Both the position numbers and the translations under genes were made by a program. The notes under the pieces were generated by a model. That model ran no database searches. It saw nothing but the letters and a program-made list of their open reading frames with translations, and was not told the origin of the DNA. This document shows positions 8,416 to 15,915 of a DNA stretch of 64,000 nt, piece after piece. The first letter of the stretch is position 1. The number at the start of each line of letters is the position of its first letter. This DNA is from Collinsella sp. AM34-10 (GTDB lineage: Bacteria; Actinomycetota; Coriobacteriia; Coriobacteriales; Coriobacteriaceae). The stretch lies in the NCBI RefSeq assembly GCF_003469185.1, contig NZ_QSIL01000003.1, forward strand, positions 62,001-126,000, read 5' to 3'.

Positions 8416-9486
8416 ATGTCGCTCGTTCTGGATATCAAAAAGCGCTATCCCGGGTTTGTGCTCGACATGCAACTTGAGGCCGGCGAGGAGCGCGTGGCGC
8501 TGCTGGGCGCCTCGGGTTGCGGCAAGAGCTGCACGCTGCGCTGCATTGCCGGTGTGGAGACCCCCGACGAGGGCAAGATCGTTGTCAACGGCGTGACCTT
8601 TTTTGACTCGGCGGCGGGCATCAACCTGTCGCCCCAGGAGCGCAAGTGTGCCCTGCTGTTCCAAAACTATCAGCTGTTTCCCAACATGACGGTGGCCGAT
8701 AACGTGTGCGCTGGCGTTGAGGGTGCAGGCGACGCCGCGGCGCGCAAGCAACTTGCCGAGCGCTACCTGAGTATCTTTGGACTGGCCGACTTTGCCGACC
8801 GCTATCCCGCGCGTCTCTCGGGCGGCCAGCAGCAGCGCGTGGCGCTTGCCCGTATGGTGGCGGCGCATCCGGGCATTTTTATGTTCGACGAGCCCATGAG
8901 CGCGCTCGATTCCTATCTTAAGAGCGCACTCGAGCAGAACATGCTCGACCTGTTCGATGTGTGCAACCGCACCGTGCTCTACGTGAGCCACGACATCGAC
9001 GAAGCGTGCCGCCTGTGCCAGCGTATCTGCGTGATGCACGACGGGCATGTTGAGGAGATCGGCTCCATTGAGGACGTGGTCCGCCGCCCGCAGACGCTGG
9101 CGGCGCTGCGCCTGACGGGCTGCAAGAATACAAGCCGGGCGCGCAAGATCGGCGACGAAGAAGTTGAAGCCCTCGACTGGGGCATGACCTTTAACGTGGG
9201 CCGCGAGGTTCCCGATAATGTGGTGTACCTGGGCATTCGCGCAATCTACTTCCATGTTGACAATCGTGCTGAGCGTGGTCGCAACAGCTACGATTTGCAC
9301 GTGGCGCGCGTGAGCGATTCGCGTTTTGAGCGCCTGGTGCTGTTGGATGCGCCGCGGGCCGATGCGCCCACGCGTCTGCAGTGGAAGGTCAACAAAGTGG
9401 GCATGCCTGTCGACGAGCTACCGCAAGCAGGCGAGACGCTGCGCATGCATTTTGATGCCAGCAGGATCCATTTGGTTTGTCGATAA
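8416..9486 (+). CDS. modC: Molybdate ABC transporter ATP-binding protein
   Basis: This 356-residue ABC ATPase powers ModB. It carries Walker [11 protein letters not shown] (residues 30-39), the signature [13 protein letters not shown] near residue 135, Walker [14 protein letters not shown], and the switch histidine in [10 protein letters not shown]. The C-terminal third, after residue about 240, is a regulatory region of TOBE-like size, as in other ModC proteins. It follows modB by 3 bp, so modABC is one operon. The conserved palindromic repeat at 9487-9515 begins directly after its stop codon. Confidence 0.94.
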   Translation: MSLVLDIKKRYPGFVLDMQLEAGEERVALLGASGCGKSCTLRCIAGVETPDEGKIVVNGVTFFDSAAGINLSPQERKCALLFQNYQLFPNMTVADNVCAGVEGAGDAAARKQLAERYLSIFGLADFADRYPARLSGGQQQRVALARMVAAHPGIFMFDEPMSALDSYLKSALEQNMLDLFDVCNRTVLYVSHDIDEACRLCQRICVMHDGHVEEIGSIEDVVRRPQTLAALRLTGCKNTSRARKIGDEEVEALDWGMTFNVGREVPDNVVYLGIRAIYFHVDNRAERGRNSYDLHVARVSDSRFERLVLLDAPRADAPTRLQWKVNKVGMPVDELPQAGETLRMHFDASRIHLVCR

Positions 9487-9515
9487 TGTGACAAAGGGAC
9501 AGTCCCTTTGTCGCA
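9487..9515 (+). repeat. Short palindromic repeat, GTGACAAAGGGAC family
   Basis: Second copy of the 14-bp palindrome seen at 864-892: TGTGACAAAGGGAC (9487-9500), a single A, then GTCCCTTTGTCGCA (9502-9515). One arm base differs from perfect. It begins at the first base after the modC stop. There is no T-run here, so a terminator role is less clear than for the first copy. Confidence 0.85.
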
Positions 9516-9676
9516 TGCGAGGGGGGACGCCGAGGTTGGCATTGGTATCGACATCGGTTCGACGGCCGCGAAGGCCGCGGTGGTGAAAAACGGATGGCGC
9601 CATTGCGTGGACCTGTGTCATGCCGTCGGGCTGGTCGTCGGTCGGTGCGGCCATTCGTGCCCAGGCGCTCGCGTAG
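9508..9676 (+). pseudogene. Remnant of a BcrAD/BadFG-type CoA-dehydratase activase (truncated, frameshifted)
   Basis: The reading frame near 9535 gives VGIGIDIGSTAAKAAVVK, the ATP-binding start of the BadF/BadG/BcrA/BcrD family (activators of 2-hydroxyacyl-CoA dehydratases and related double-cubane proteins). After a run of five A residues at 9586-9590, homology continues in the next frame as DGAIAWTCVMPSGWSSVGAA, which fits the next conserved stretch of these proteins. The frame then hits TAG at 9674-9676. Full-length activases are about 260 residues or more, so only about a fifth survives. It sits immediately upstream of selD. The family call rests on motif memory and should be searched. 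Confidence 0.6.
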
Positions 9677-9759
9677 AGGGGGCTGCGATGCGTCGCCCGC
9701 ACTCGGCGCCACCATGCGTATACTGGGAGGAACTGATTGACCTATGAGAGGAGGAATCG

Positions 9760-10809
9760 ATGGCTGACGATTTCATCAAGCTCACGCAGATGACCGCCGC
9801 CTCTGGTTGAGCCGCTAAGTTGGCTCCTGGAGCCCTCGCCCAGGTCCTGGGCGACTTACCCAATGTGCATAACGACAACCTGCTCGTGGGGTTCGATACC
9901 TCCGACGATGCGAGCGTCTTTCGCGTAGGTGATAACTTGGGCCTTGTGCAGTCCATCGACTTCTTCCCGCCGATGGTCGACGACCCGTTTCTGTTTGGCC
10001 AGATCGCCGCGGTCAACTCGCTGTCGGATATCTACGCCATGGGCGGGCGGCCGAGCCACGCCATGAACCTGCTCTGCATACCCAGCTGCCTGGGCGTTGA
10101 GGTTGCCGGCGAGATTTTAGCGGGCGGAGCCGACAAGTGTGTCGAGGCCGGTTGCTCCATCGCGGGCGGTCACACCATCAACGACGACGAGCCCAAGTAC
10201 GGCCTGTCCGTGAGCGGCTTTGTCGCGCTCGACCGCATGCTCGCCAACAGCGGCGCGCGCGTGGACGATGTCCTGTTGCTGACCAAGGCGATCGGATCGG
10301 GCATCATCACCACGGCCATTAAGGGCGAGCTCATCGAGCAGGATGAGGCCAGCCCGATGTGGAACTCGATGTGTACCCTCAATGAGGCTCCGATTCGCCT
10401 GGCCGAGGGGCTCGAGCTTCACGGTTGCACCGATGTCACGGGCTTTGGCCTGATTGGGCATGCGTGCGAGATGGCCGAGGGCTCGGGCGTGCAGATTGAG
10501 CTTGTGTCGGGAGCGGTGCCGCTCTTTGACCAGGTGCTCGACATGGCGCGTCTGGGCATTATCCCCGCCGGCGCCTACCGCAACCAGGACTTCTTTGGTC
10601 CGCGCGTGGCGGCAGACGATAACCTGGAGCCGGGCATGCTGGATGCGCTGTACGATCCGCAGACCTCGGGCGGCCTGCTCATCGCGGCGCCTGCTGCCGA
10701 TGTGGATGAGCTTGCGCGCCGTCTGCATGCCGAGGGTCGCATCGCCGCCGTTGTCGGTCGCGTGCACGAGGCAGTGTCGGGCGGTCCTGCCGTTCGCGTT
10801 GTGCGCTAA
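9760..10809 (+). CDS. selD: Selenide, water dikinase SelD, a selenoprotein (Sec at codon 17)
   Basis: SelD makes selenophosphate from selenide and ATP, the selenium donor for Sec-tRNA and Se-cofactors. The 349-codon frame starts at ATG 9760, preceded by GAGGAGG, and reads MADDFIKLTQMTAASG, then TGA at 9808-9810, then AAKLAPGALAQVLG. The TGA is codon 17, exactly where Escherichia coli SelD has its catalytic Cys17, and the protein continues in frame to 10809 with all SelD motifs (FDTSDDASVFRV, DIYAMGG, IAGGHTI, DVTGFGLIGHA, DPQTSGGLL). Hairpins just after the TGA can serve as a SECIS. selA, selB and selC are within 10 kb. Automatic annotation would wrongly start this gene at 9820 or later. Confidence 0.95.
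9808..9853 (+). promoter_or_regulatory. Selenocysteine UGA codon and candidate bacterial SECIS in selD
   Basis: The UGA at 9808-9810 is followed by GGCTC-CTG-GAGCC (9822-9834, at least a 5-bp stem with a 3-nt loop), whose apex lies about 18 nt after the UGA. That is the distance at which SelB reads a bacterial SECIS. A second perfect stem, CGCCCAG-GTC-CTGGGCG (9837-9853), follows. Which hairpin is used cannot be told by eye. Confidence 0.7.
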
Positions 10810-10822
10810 AGAAAACCGTTTA

Positions 10823-10852
10823 TGCGACCGCCCGTCGTTTTGGGCGGTCGCA
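10823..10852 (+). promoter_or_regulatory. Intergenic hairpin between selD and yedF
   Basis: A perfect 11-bp stem TGCGACCGCCC (10823-10833) and GGGCGGTCGCA (10842-10852) with an 8-nt loop fills most of the 60-bp gap. It ends 17 nt before the yedF ATG and has no T-run. It may be an mRNA processing or partial-termination structure within the selenium operon. Confidence 0.5.
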
Positions 10853-10869
10853 TTCGAAAGGAATTTGCT

Positions 10870-11496
10870 ATGTCTACCAAGATTGAAGTCAATGCCATGG
10901 GCGACGCCTGCCCGTTGCCCGTCGTCAAGACGCTCAAGGCTCTCAAGCAGCTCGATGGCGAGGGCGTTGTGGTGACCTCGGTCGACAACGAGACCGCCGT
11001 CAAGAACATCTCCAAGATGGCGCAGGAAAAGAGCTGTACGGCCTCGGTCGAGAAGGTTGCAGATGCCGAGTGGCACGTGACCGTGGCGACCGCCGGCACC
11101 GTTGCCGTGGACGTGCCCGAGCAGGACGGTGCCGCTTTCTGTGGCGCCAGCGCCGGTAAGGGCAAGCTGGTCGTGGCCGTCTACACCGATTGCATGGGCC
11201 GCGGCGACGATGAGCTGGGCCACAAGCTCATGAAGGCCTTTGTTTTCGCCGTGACGCAGCAGGAGGAGCTGCCCGCCACGATGCTCTTCTACAACGGCGG
11301 CGCCAAGCTCACCGTCGAGGGCTCACCGGTGCTCGACGACCTGAAGGGTCTGGCCGAGCAGGGTGTCGAGATTCTCACCTGTGGTACCTGCCTCGACCAC
11401 TATGGCATTAAAGACCAGCTTGCGGTGGGCGAGGTCACGAACATGTACGTGATCGTGGAGAAGATGGAGCAGGCCGTGCGCGTTGTGCGCCCGTAG
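10870..11496 (+). CDS. yedF: Sulfurtransferase-like selenium metabolism protein YedF
   Basis: This 208-residue protein has two parts. The first 70 residues form a TusA/SirA-like domain with the CPLP motif (GDACPLPVVKTLKAL near residues 9-23). The second is a DsrE-like domain containing EILTCGTCLDHYG. This two-domain YedF form is known next to selD in organisms that make selenium-dependent molybdenum hydroxylases, where it is thought to handle selenium for the labile Se ligand of the Mo cofactor. ATG 10870 follows GAAAGGA. The molybdenum hydroxylase at 21220-24965 is a plausible target. The role in Se insertion is inferred from published genomic association, not from the sequence itself. Confidence 0.9.
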   Translation: MSTKIEVNAMGDACPLPVVKTLKALKQLDGEGVVVTSVDNETAVKNISKMAQEKSCTASVEKVADAEWHVTVATAGTVAVDVPEQDGAAFCGASAGKGKLVVAVYTDCMGRGDDELGHKLMKAFVFAVTQQEELPATMLFYNGGAKLTVEGSPVLDDLKGLAEQGVEILTCGTCLDHYGIKDQLAVGEVTNMYVIVEKMEQAVRVVRP

Positions 11497-11515
11497 CGTA
11501 TTGGTTGGAGTTGCC

Positions 11516-11767
11516 ATGAGGCAGAAGCGCCCGGCGCTTGTCATCACGTTTCCCACCACGGCGGCCGCCATGGGCTGCGAGACCCTGTGCATCGAGCGCG
11601 GCCTTCCCGGGCGAACGATTCCCGTACCCGGGGAGGTCGCTGCCGGCTGCGGTCTGGCGTGGAAGGCGTCGCCTGCCGATGAGGAGCTGCTGCGCGCCGA
11701 GCTTGCCGCTGCGGGCATTCCCACCGAGGGCTATACCGTGATTGATATGTGGGAGGTCGTGCGATGA
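11516..11767 (+). CDS. DUF3343 protein (putative Se/S carrier)
   Basis: This 83-residue protein matches the small DUF3343 family, annotated as putative Se/S carrier proteins. It shows ALVITFPTTAAAMGCETLC at the N-terminus and IPVPGEVAAGCGLAWK in the middle, including the Cys in the AGCGLAW motif that is usual for the family. The start at 11516 has TTGGAG upstream. Its stop overlaps the ATG of the following aminotransferase-fold gene (ATGA), so translation is coupled. Position between yedF and a cysteine-desulfurase-like gene fits a role in passing selenium or sulfur from one enzyme to the next. Confidence 0.85.
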   Translation: MRQKRPALVITFPTTAAAMGCETLCIERGLPGRTIPVPGEVAAGCGLAWKASPADEELLRAELAAAGIPTEGYTVIDMWEVVR

Positions 11768-12903
11768 TCTATCTGGATAACGCGGCGACGACCATGCACA
11801 AGCCGCAAGCGGTTATCGATGCCGTGACGCAGGCGATGTGCTCGCTCGGCAATGCCGGGCGCGGCGCCACGTCGGGTGCCCTCGATGCGGCGCGTACCAT
11901 CCACGGCTGCCGCGCCAAGCTTGCGCGCTTGCTGGGCTGTCCGCGTGCTGACCATGTGTGCTTTACGCCCAACTCCACCGCGGCGCTCAACACCGTTATC
12001 AATGGCGTGGTGCGCCCCGGCGACCGTGTGGTCACGACGGTGCTCGAGCACAACTCCGTGCTGCGTCCGCTCAACCGTCTGGCGGCAGAGCGGGGCGTGA
12101 CCGTTGAGCATGCGGGCTGCGACGTGAACGGCGTGCTCGACTACGACGAGCTCGAGCGGCTGGTCACGCTGGGTACGCGTGCCGTGGTGGTGACACACGC
12201 CTCCAATGTGACCGGCAACGCGGTCGACATCGCGCACGTGGCGGCCATGGCCCACGCTGCCGGCGCGCTTGCGATCGTCGACGCCTCACAGTCTGCCGGC
12301 ACGGTGCATATCGATATGCAGGCCATGGGTCTCGACATTGTGTGCTTTACCGGCCACAAGGGGCTCATGGGTCCGCAGGGGACCGGCGGCCTGGCCGTGG
12401 CTGAGGGCATCGATGTGGCTCCGTGGGCTATGGGTGGCACGGGCGTGCACAGCTTCGATGCGCTGCAGCCGCGGGAGTGGCCCACGCGCCTCGAGGCGGG
12501 CACGCTCAACGGCCACGGTATCGCCGGTCTTTCTGCCGGTCTCGACTTTATCGAGGTCCAGGGCGGGGTGGAGGCGATTGCGACTCACGAACGTGTGCTG
12601 GCCGAGCGCTTCCTCGCTGGCGTTCGCGAAATTCCTGGCATTGCGCTCTACGGTGCGTTTGACCAGCCGACGCGCTCGGCGATCGTCTCACTCAACGTGG
12701 GTGATATCGATTCGGCTGAGATTTCGGACGCGCTCATGCAAGGGTGGGGGATTGCGACGCGCCCCGGTGCTCATTGCGCTCCGCTCATGCACCGCGCGTT
12801 AGGTACCGAGCGCCAGGGTGTCGTCCGCTTCTCGTTTGGGTATTTCAACACGACCGAAGAAGTCGATATCGCGATTGACGCTTTGCGCGATTTAGCCTGC
12901 TAA
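11764..12903 (+). CDS. Cysteine desulfurase-like PLP enzyme of the selenium operon
   Basis: This 379-residue class V aminotransferase-fold protein begins MIYLDNAATTMHKP. It has the PLP region VTHASNVTGN near residue 145, the catalytic Lys in FTGHKGLMGPQGTGG near residue 200, and RPGAHCAPLMHR near residue 340, whose Cys is the likely persulfide/selenide-carrying residue. Such Csd-type enzymes remove sulfur from cysteine or selenium from selenocysteine. The ATG overlaps the DUF3343 stop by 4 bp. Together with selD, yedF and DUF3343 it forms the conserved selenium-dependent molybdenum hydroxylase accessory set. Selenium rather than sulfur as substrate is inference from context. Confidence 0.9.
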   Translation: MIYLDNAATTMHKPQAVIDAVTQAMCSLGNAGRGATSGALDAARTIHGCRAKLARLLGCPRADHVCFTPNSTAALNTVINGVVRPGDRVVTTVLEHNSVLRPLNRLAAERGVTVEHAGCDVNGVLDYDELERLVTLGTRAVVVTHASNVTGNAVDIAHVAAMAHAAGALAIVDASQSAGTVHIDMQAMGLDIVCFTGHKGLMGPQGTGGLAVAEGIDVAPWAMGGTGVHSFDALQPREWPTRLEAGTLNGHGIAGLSAGLDFIEVQGGVEAIATHERVLAERFLAGVREIPGIALYGAFDQPTRSAIVSLNVGDIDSAEISDALMQGWGIATRPGAHCAPLMHRALGTERQGVVRFSFGYFNTTEEVDIAIDALRDLAC

Positions 12904-12970
12904 AGCGTATATACTTGCGGGACGGGTCTTTTGCCCGTTTCGTTTTAGTTTCGACCCGAAAGGTGTGCCC

Positions 12971-14329
12971 ATGGCTTCATCCGCCCCGCGCGGCTTGCGC
13001 TCCGACCATGTCGTCACGGTCGGCATCGCCCTGTTCTCGATGCTCTTTGGCGCCGGCAACCTCATTATTCCGCCGCTGCTGGCGCTGCAGGCAGGTTCTG
13101 CCACGCCGGTCGCCATGCTCGGCTTTCTGATCGCTGCCATCGGCCTGCCCGTCATGGGCTTTATCGCCGTGGCGCTTGCCGGAACGGCGCGCGAGCTTGC
13201 CGGCCGCGTGCACCCCAAGTTTGGCGAGTTCTTTGTCGCGGCGGTGTATCTGGCCATCGGCCCGTGCCTGGCCATTCCGCGCACAAGTTCCACGGCCTTC
13301 GAGATGCTGGTTCCGCTACTGCCCGAGGATGTCTCGCTCGGCACGGCGCGCCTGGTGTTTGCCGTTGGTTTCTTTGTCGTCGCGTTTGCGCTCACGCTGC
13401 GCCCGGGCGTTATCACGCGCGTGCTCGGCCGCATTACGGGCCCCGCGCTCATCGCCCTTATCGTATTGGTCGTGGGCGCCGCCGTGGTCTCGCCGCTGGG
13501 TTCCGCTGCCGCGCCGCAGGCTCCCTATGATGACGGCGCCGCCGTGCAAGGCTTTTTGACCGGCTACCAGACCATGGACCTGCTCGCGTCGCTCGCCTTT
13601 GGCATCATTATCGCCGAGACCATCCACGAGCTGGGCGTTACCGATGACAAGCGCGTGGCCTTCGAGATCTCGCGCTCCGGCGTGATCGCCGGTGTGCTCA
13701 TGGCCATCATCTACTGCGGCCTGGCGCTTGCCGGCGCACAGCTCAGCACTGTGATGCCCGACGCCACCAACGGAGCCGCCATCCTCGCCCGTTCGGCCTC
13801 CATGCACTTTGGCCTTGCCGGCACGGTCGTGGTCTTTGCGATCTTCTTCCTCGCCTGCATGAATGTGTGCATCGGCCTCATCAGCTGCTGCTCGCGTTAC
13901 TTCTGCGAGACGTACGTGGTTGAAGGGGGAGCGGAGGCCTCCGAGGAGGCCATGCGCCGCCCCTTCGCGATCCTCGCCTTTGTGTTCGCGGCGTTTTCGT
14001 GCGTGCTTTCCAACGTTGGCCTCGACGTGATCCTTATGTTCTCGGTGCCCATGCTCAACGCCTTGTATCCCGTTGCCATCGTACTGGTACTGATGGGCCT
14101 GGTGCACGGCTTTTGCGACGCTCATCCGCAGGTGTGGGTGTGGGTCGGCGGCGTGGTTGCTGTGCAGAGTGTGATCACCTCGGTCCGCGATGCGTTCTTT
14201 GCGGGCGCGTGGCTGCCGTTCGATGCACTGCCTCTGGCGGATATCGGTGCCGCGTGGGCGCCGGTTGCCGTGGTTGCCTTTGCGATCGGCCTGCTCCATA
14301 GTCGTTTTGTTGCTCATTCGAGGAGCTAA
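12971..14329 (+). CDS. brnQ: Branched-chain amino acid transporter, BrnQ family
   Basis: This 452-residue membrane protein has about 12 hydrophobic helices and the LIVCS-family start VTVGIALFSMLFGAGNLIIPP, which is strongly conserved in BrnQ. BrnQ carriers import Leu, Ile and Val with sodium or protons. ATG 12971 follows GAAAGG at good spacing. It starts 67 bp after the PLP-enzyme gene, with a weak stem-loop and T-rich stretch (12922-12944) between, so it may have its own transcript. No metabolic link to selenium genes is visible. Confidence 0.9.
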   Translation: MASSAPRGLRSDHVVTVGIALFSMLFGAGNLIIPPLLALQAGSATPVAMLGFLIAAIGLPVMGFIAVALAGTARELAGRVHPKFGEFFVAAVYLAIGPCLAIPRTSSTAFEMLVPLLPEDVSLGTARLVFAVGFFVVAFALTLRPGVITRVLGRITGPALIALIVLVVGAAVVSPLGSAAAPQAPYDDGAAVQGFLTGYQTMDLLASLAFGIIIAETIHELGVTDDKRVAFEISRSGVIAGVLMAIIYCGLALAGAQLSTVMPDATNGAAILARSASMHFGLAGTVVVFAIFFLACMNVCIGLISCCSRYFCETYVVEGGAEASEEAMRRPFAILAFVFAAFSCVLSNVGLDVILMFSVPMLNALYPVAIVLVLMGLVHGFCDAHPQVWVWVGGVVAVQSVITSVRDAFFAGAWLPFDALPLADIGAAWAPVAVVAFAIGLLHSRFVAHSRS

Positions 14330-14420
14330 GGCATCAATGCTTGCACAGGCGGGGAGTCTCACCTATAATTTCCTTCGCTTTGGGACACGCAAGGTTTAGA
14401 CCTTAGCTGCTCAACACCTT

Positions 14421-14497
14421 CGGGACGTGGCGCAGTTTGGTAGCGCGCCTGCTTTGGGAGCAGGATGTCGCAGGTTCAAATCCTGTCGTCCCGACCA
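14421..14497 (+). tRNA. tRNA-Pro (anticodon TGG)
   Basis: A complete 77-nt cloverleaf with encoded CCA. The acceptor arms are CGGGACG and CGTCCCG, the D-arm is GCGCAGTTTGGTAGCGC, the anticodon stem-loop is CCTGC-TTTGGGA-GCAGG with anticodon TGG, and the T-arm contains GGTTCAAATCC. It lies 6 bp upstream of tRNA-Gly on the same strand. Confidence 0.96.
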
Positions 14498-14503
14498 TAT
14501 CTT

Positions 14504-14577
14504 GCGGGCGTAGTTCAATGGTAGAACCCCAGCCTTCCAAGCTGATGACGCGGGTTCGATTCCCGTCGCCCGCTCCA
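14504..14577 (+). tRNA. tRNA-Gly (anticodon TCC)
   Basis: A complete 74-nt cloverleaf with encoded CCA. The acceptor arms are GCGGGCG and CGCCCGC, the anticodon loop contains CTTCCAA with anticodon TCC, and the T-arm is GCGGGTTCGATTCCCGT. Its last 19 nt are repeated exactly 200 bp downstream. Confidence 0.96.
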
Positions 14578-14778
14578 TAAGATTGGCTAACGGCTTTGAC
14601 CCCTTTTGGGACCAAAGCCGTTTTCGTAGGCGTGCCGGGTGACGGGGATCGAACCCGCCAGGGTGCGAAGCTGAGAAAATGCGTGAGCATTTTCCAGTGC
14701 AGCACGCAAGGGCCGAAGGCCCGCAGCGAAACAAGGATTTGTGAAGCAAATCCTTGGACTTCCCGTCGCCCGCTCCAT
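14560..14778. repeat. Duplicated tRNA-Gly 3' end bounding a hairpin-rich spacer
   Basis: The 19-nt 3' end of tRNA-Gly (TTCCCGTCGCCCGCTCCAT, 14560-14578) recurs at 14760-14778. The 181 bp between hold the terminator, a reversed T-arm-like segment (GACGGGGATCGAACCCGCC near 14641-14659), and two perfect hairpins: GAAAATGC-GTGA-GCATTTTC (about 14676-14695) and AAGGATTTG-TGAAG-CAAATCCTT (about 14732-14754). This is what a decayed integration site or a partly deleted tRNA gene pair would leave. No protein gene is credible here. Confidence 0.6.
14589..14624 (+). terminator. Rho-independent terminator of the tRNA-Pro/tRNA-Gly unit
   Basis: A 10-bp stem AACGGCTTTG (14589-14598) and CAAAGCCGTT (14613-14622) is closed by a 14-nt loop and ends in TTTT. 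It begins 12 nt after the tRNA-Gly CCA. Confidence 0.8.
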
Positions 14779-14893
14779 GTAATTTGCAGGTCAGAGGTAC
14801 GTTTACTTCTGACCTGTTTTGTTTTTGACCATCCGTCGCGGGACACATTCATTGGCAATGCCGGTCCCAAGTCGTAAGAAAGAAGTGGTTGCT

Positions 14894-15730
14894 ATGGCAC
14901 AGAGCAAGGCAGACTATCCCACCTCCGATTGCCTGGCGCCCGCCGCAATCGAGGCCAAGACCGAGGCCGCCGGCGTTACCAAGGCCAACCTGCCGGTCTC
15001 GAAGGCCTTTTTGCTCGCCATGTTCGCCGGCGCGTTCATCGCCTTCGGAGGCCTGTTCTTCACGGTCTTTCTGAGCGATGCGACCCTCGGCTGGGGCGCT
15101 CAGCGCTTTGTGGGCGGCCTTGCTTTTTGCCTGGGGCTGGTGCTCGTGCTCATTTGCGGCGCGGAGCTGTTTACCGGTAACTCGCTGATGGTGTGCGCGC
15201 TTAAGAGCAAAAAGATCACGCTCATCCAGATACTCAAGGCCTGGGCCGTTGTGTGGGTCGGCAACTTTGTCGGCGCCCTGTTCGTTGTCTTTTTGATTTA
15301 CATGGCGGCTATTTACAAGCTCAACGGCGAGGCCGTCGCCAACACCATGGTGAGTGTCGCCGCCGGTAAGGTTACGATCGATGCCGTCACCATCTTCTTC
15401 CGCGGCATCCTGTGCAACATCTTTGTGTGCCTGGCCGTATGGATCGGTACCGCCGGCAAGTCCGTGGTCGACAAGGTCGTGGGCATTCTGCTGCCTATTG
15501 CCGCCTTTGTGGTCTGCGGTTTTGAGCACTGCGTCGCTAACATGTACTTTTTGCCCATGGGCATTTTGATGCACTCCTGCGGCTATGGAGCCGATGTTGC
15601 CGGCGCCGCCGCTCTTAACGCGGCGGGTCTGGCGCTCAACCTTTCGGTCTCCACGCTGGGCAATATCGTGGGCGGCGCCCTGATCGTGGCGCTGGGTTAC
15701 TGGTTTATCTACGCCAACAAGGAGGCCTAA
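14894..15730 (+). CDS. Formate/nitrite transporter family channel (FocA/NirC-like)
   Basis: This 278-residue protein has six hydrophobic segments and FNT-family motifs: LFTGNSLMVCALKSKK near residue 95 and GFEHCVANMYFLPMGI near residue 215. FNT channels pass formate, nitrite or hydrosulfide across the cytoplasmic membrane. ATG 14894 (MAQSKADYP) was chosen over upstream in-frame starts because homology begins here and GAAAGAAG lies upstream. In an anaerobe with a selenocysteine system, a formate role (supplying or draining a formate dehydrogenase) is attractive, but no such enzyme is in this window, and nitrite or HS- are equally possible. Confidence 0.85.
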   Translation: MAQSKADYPTSDCLAPAAIEAKTEAAGVTKANLPVSKAFLLAMFAGAFIAFGGLFFTVFLSDATLGWGAQRFVGGLAFCLGLVLVLICGAELFTGNSLMVCALKSKKITLIQILKAWAVVWVGNFVGALFVVFLIYMAAIYKLNGEAVANTMVSVAAGKVTIDAVTIFFRGILCNIFVCLAVWIGTAGKSVVDKVVGILLPIAAFVVCGFEHCVANMYFLPMGILMHSCGYGADVAGAAALNAAGLALNLSVSTLGNIVGGALIVALGYWFIYANKEA

Positions 15731-15751
15731 AGGCCCCAGGCCATAACCGAC

Positions 15752-15840
15752 CAAAGAGGGACAGGTTTATTTTGGCAGGTTTTGAACGAGGCGCTGCGCC
15801 GTCTTGCCACGAGCTGCCATAATGGACCTGTCCCTTTTGC
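15752..15840. repeat. Imperfect palindromic repeat containing GGGACAGGT
   Basis: The left arm CAAAGAGGGACAGGT (15752-15766) and the right arm ACCTGTCCCTTTTG (15827-15840) pair with small bulges, and inner parts TTTTGGCAG and CTGCCATAA pair further. It fills the FNT-selA spacer. The AAAGGGAC/GTCCCTTT core recalls the palindromes at 864 and 9487, so it may be a distant member of that family. Confidence 0.6.
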
Positions 15841-15915
15841 GTACGCGTCGCCATTGTTTGGCAAATGACGACCATGGGGGACCTGCTTTTTATTGAATAT
15901 GTCGAAAGGCTTTCC

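Noticed and set aside
14403-14870. Antisense frames over the tRNA genes, with products such as WSGRQDLNLRHPAPKAG
   Set aside because: These are the familiar spurious translations of the reverse strand of tRNA-Pro and tRNA-Gly. They have no ribosome site and the DNA is fully explained by the tRNAs.
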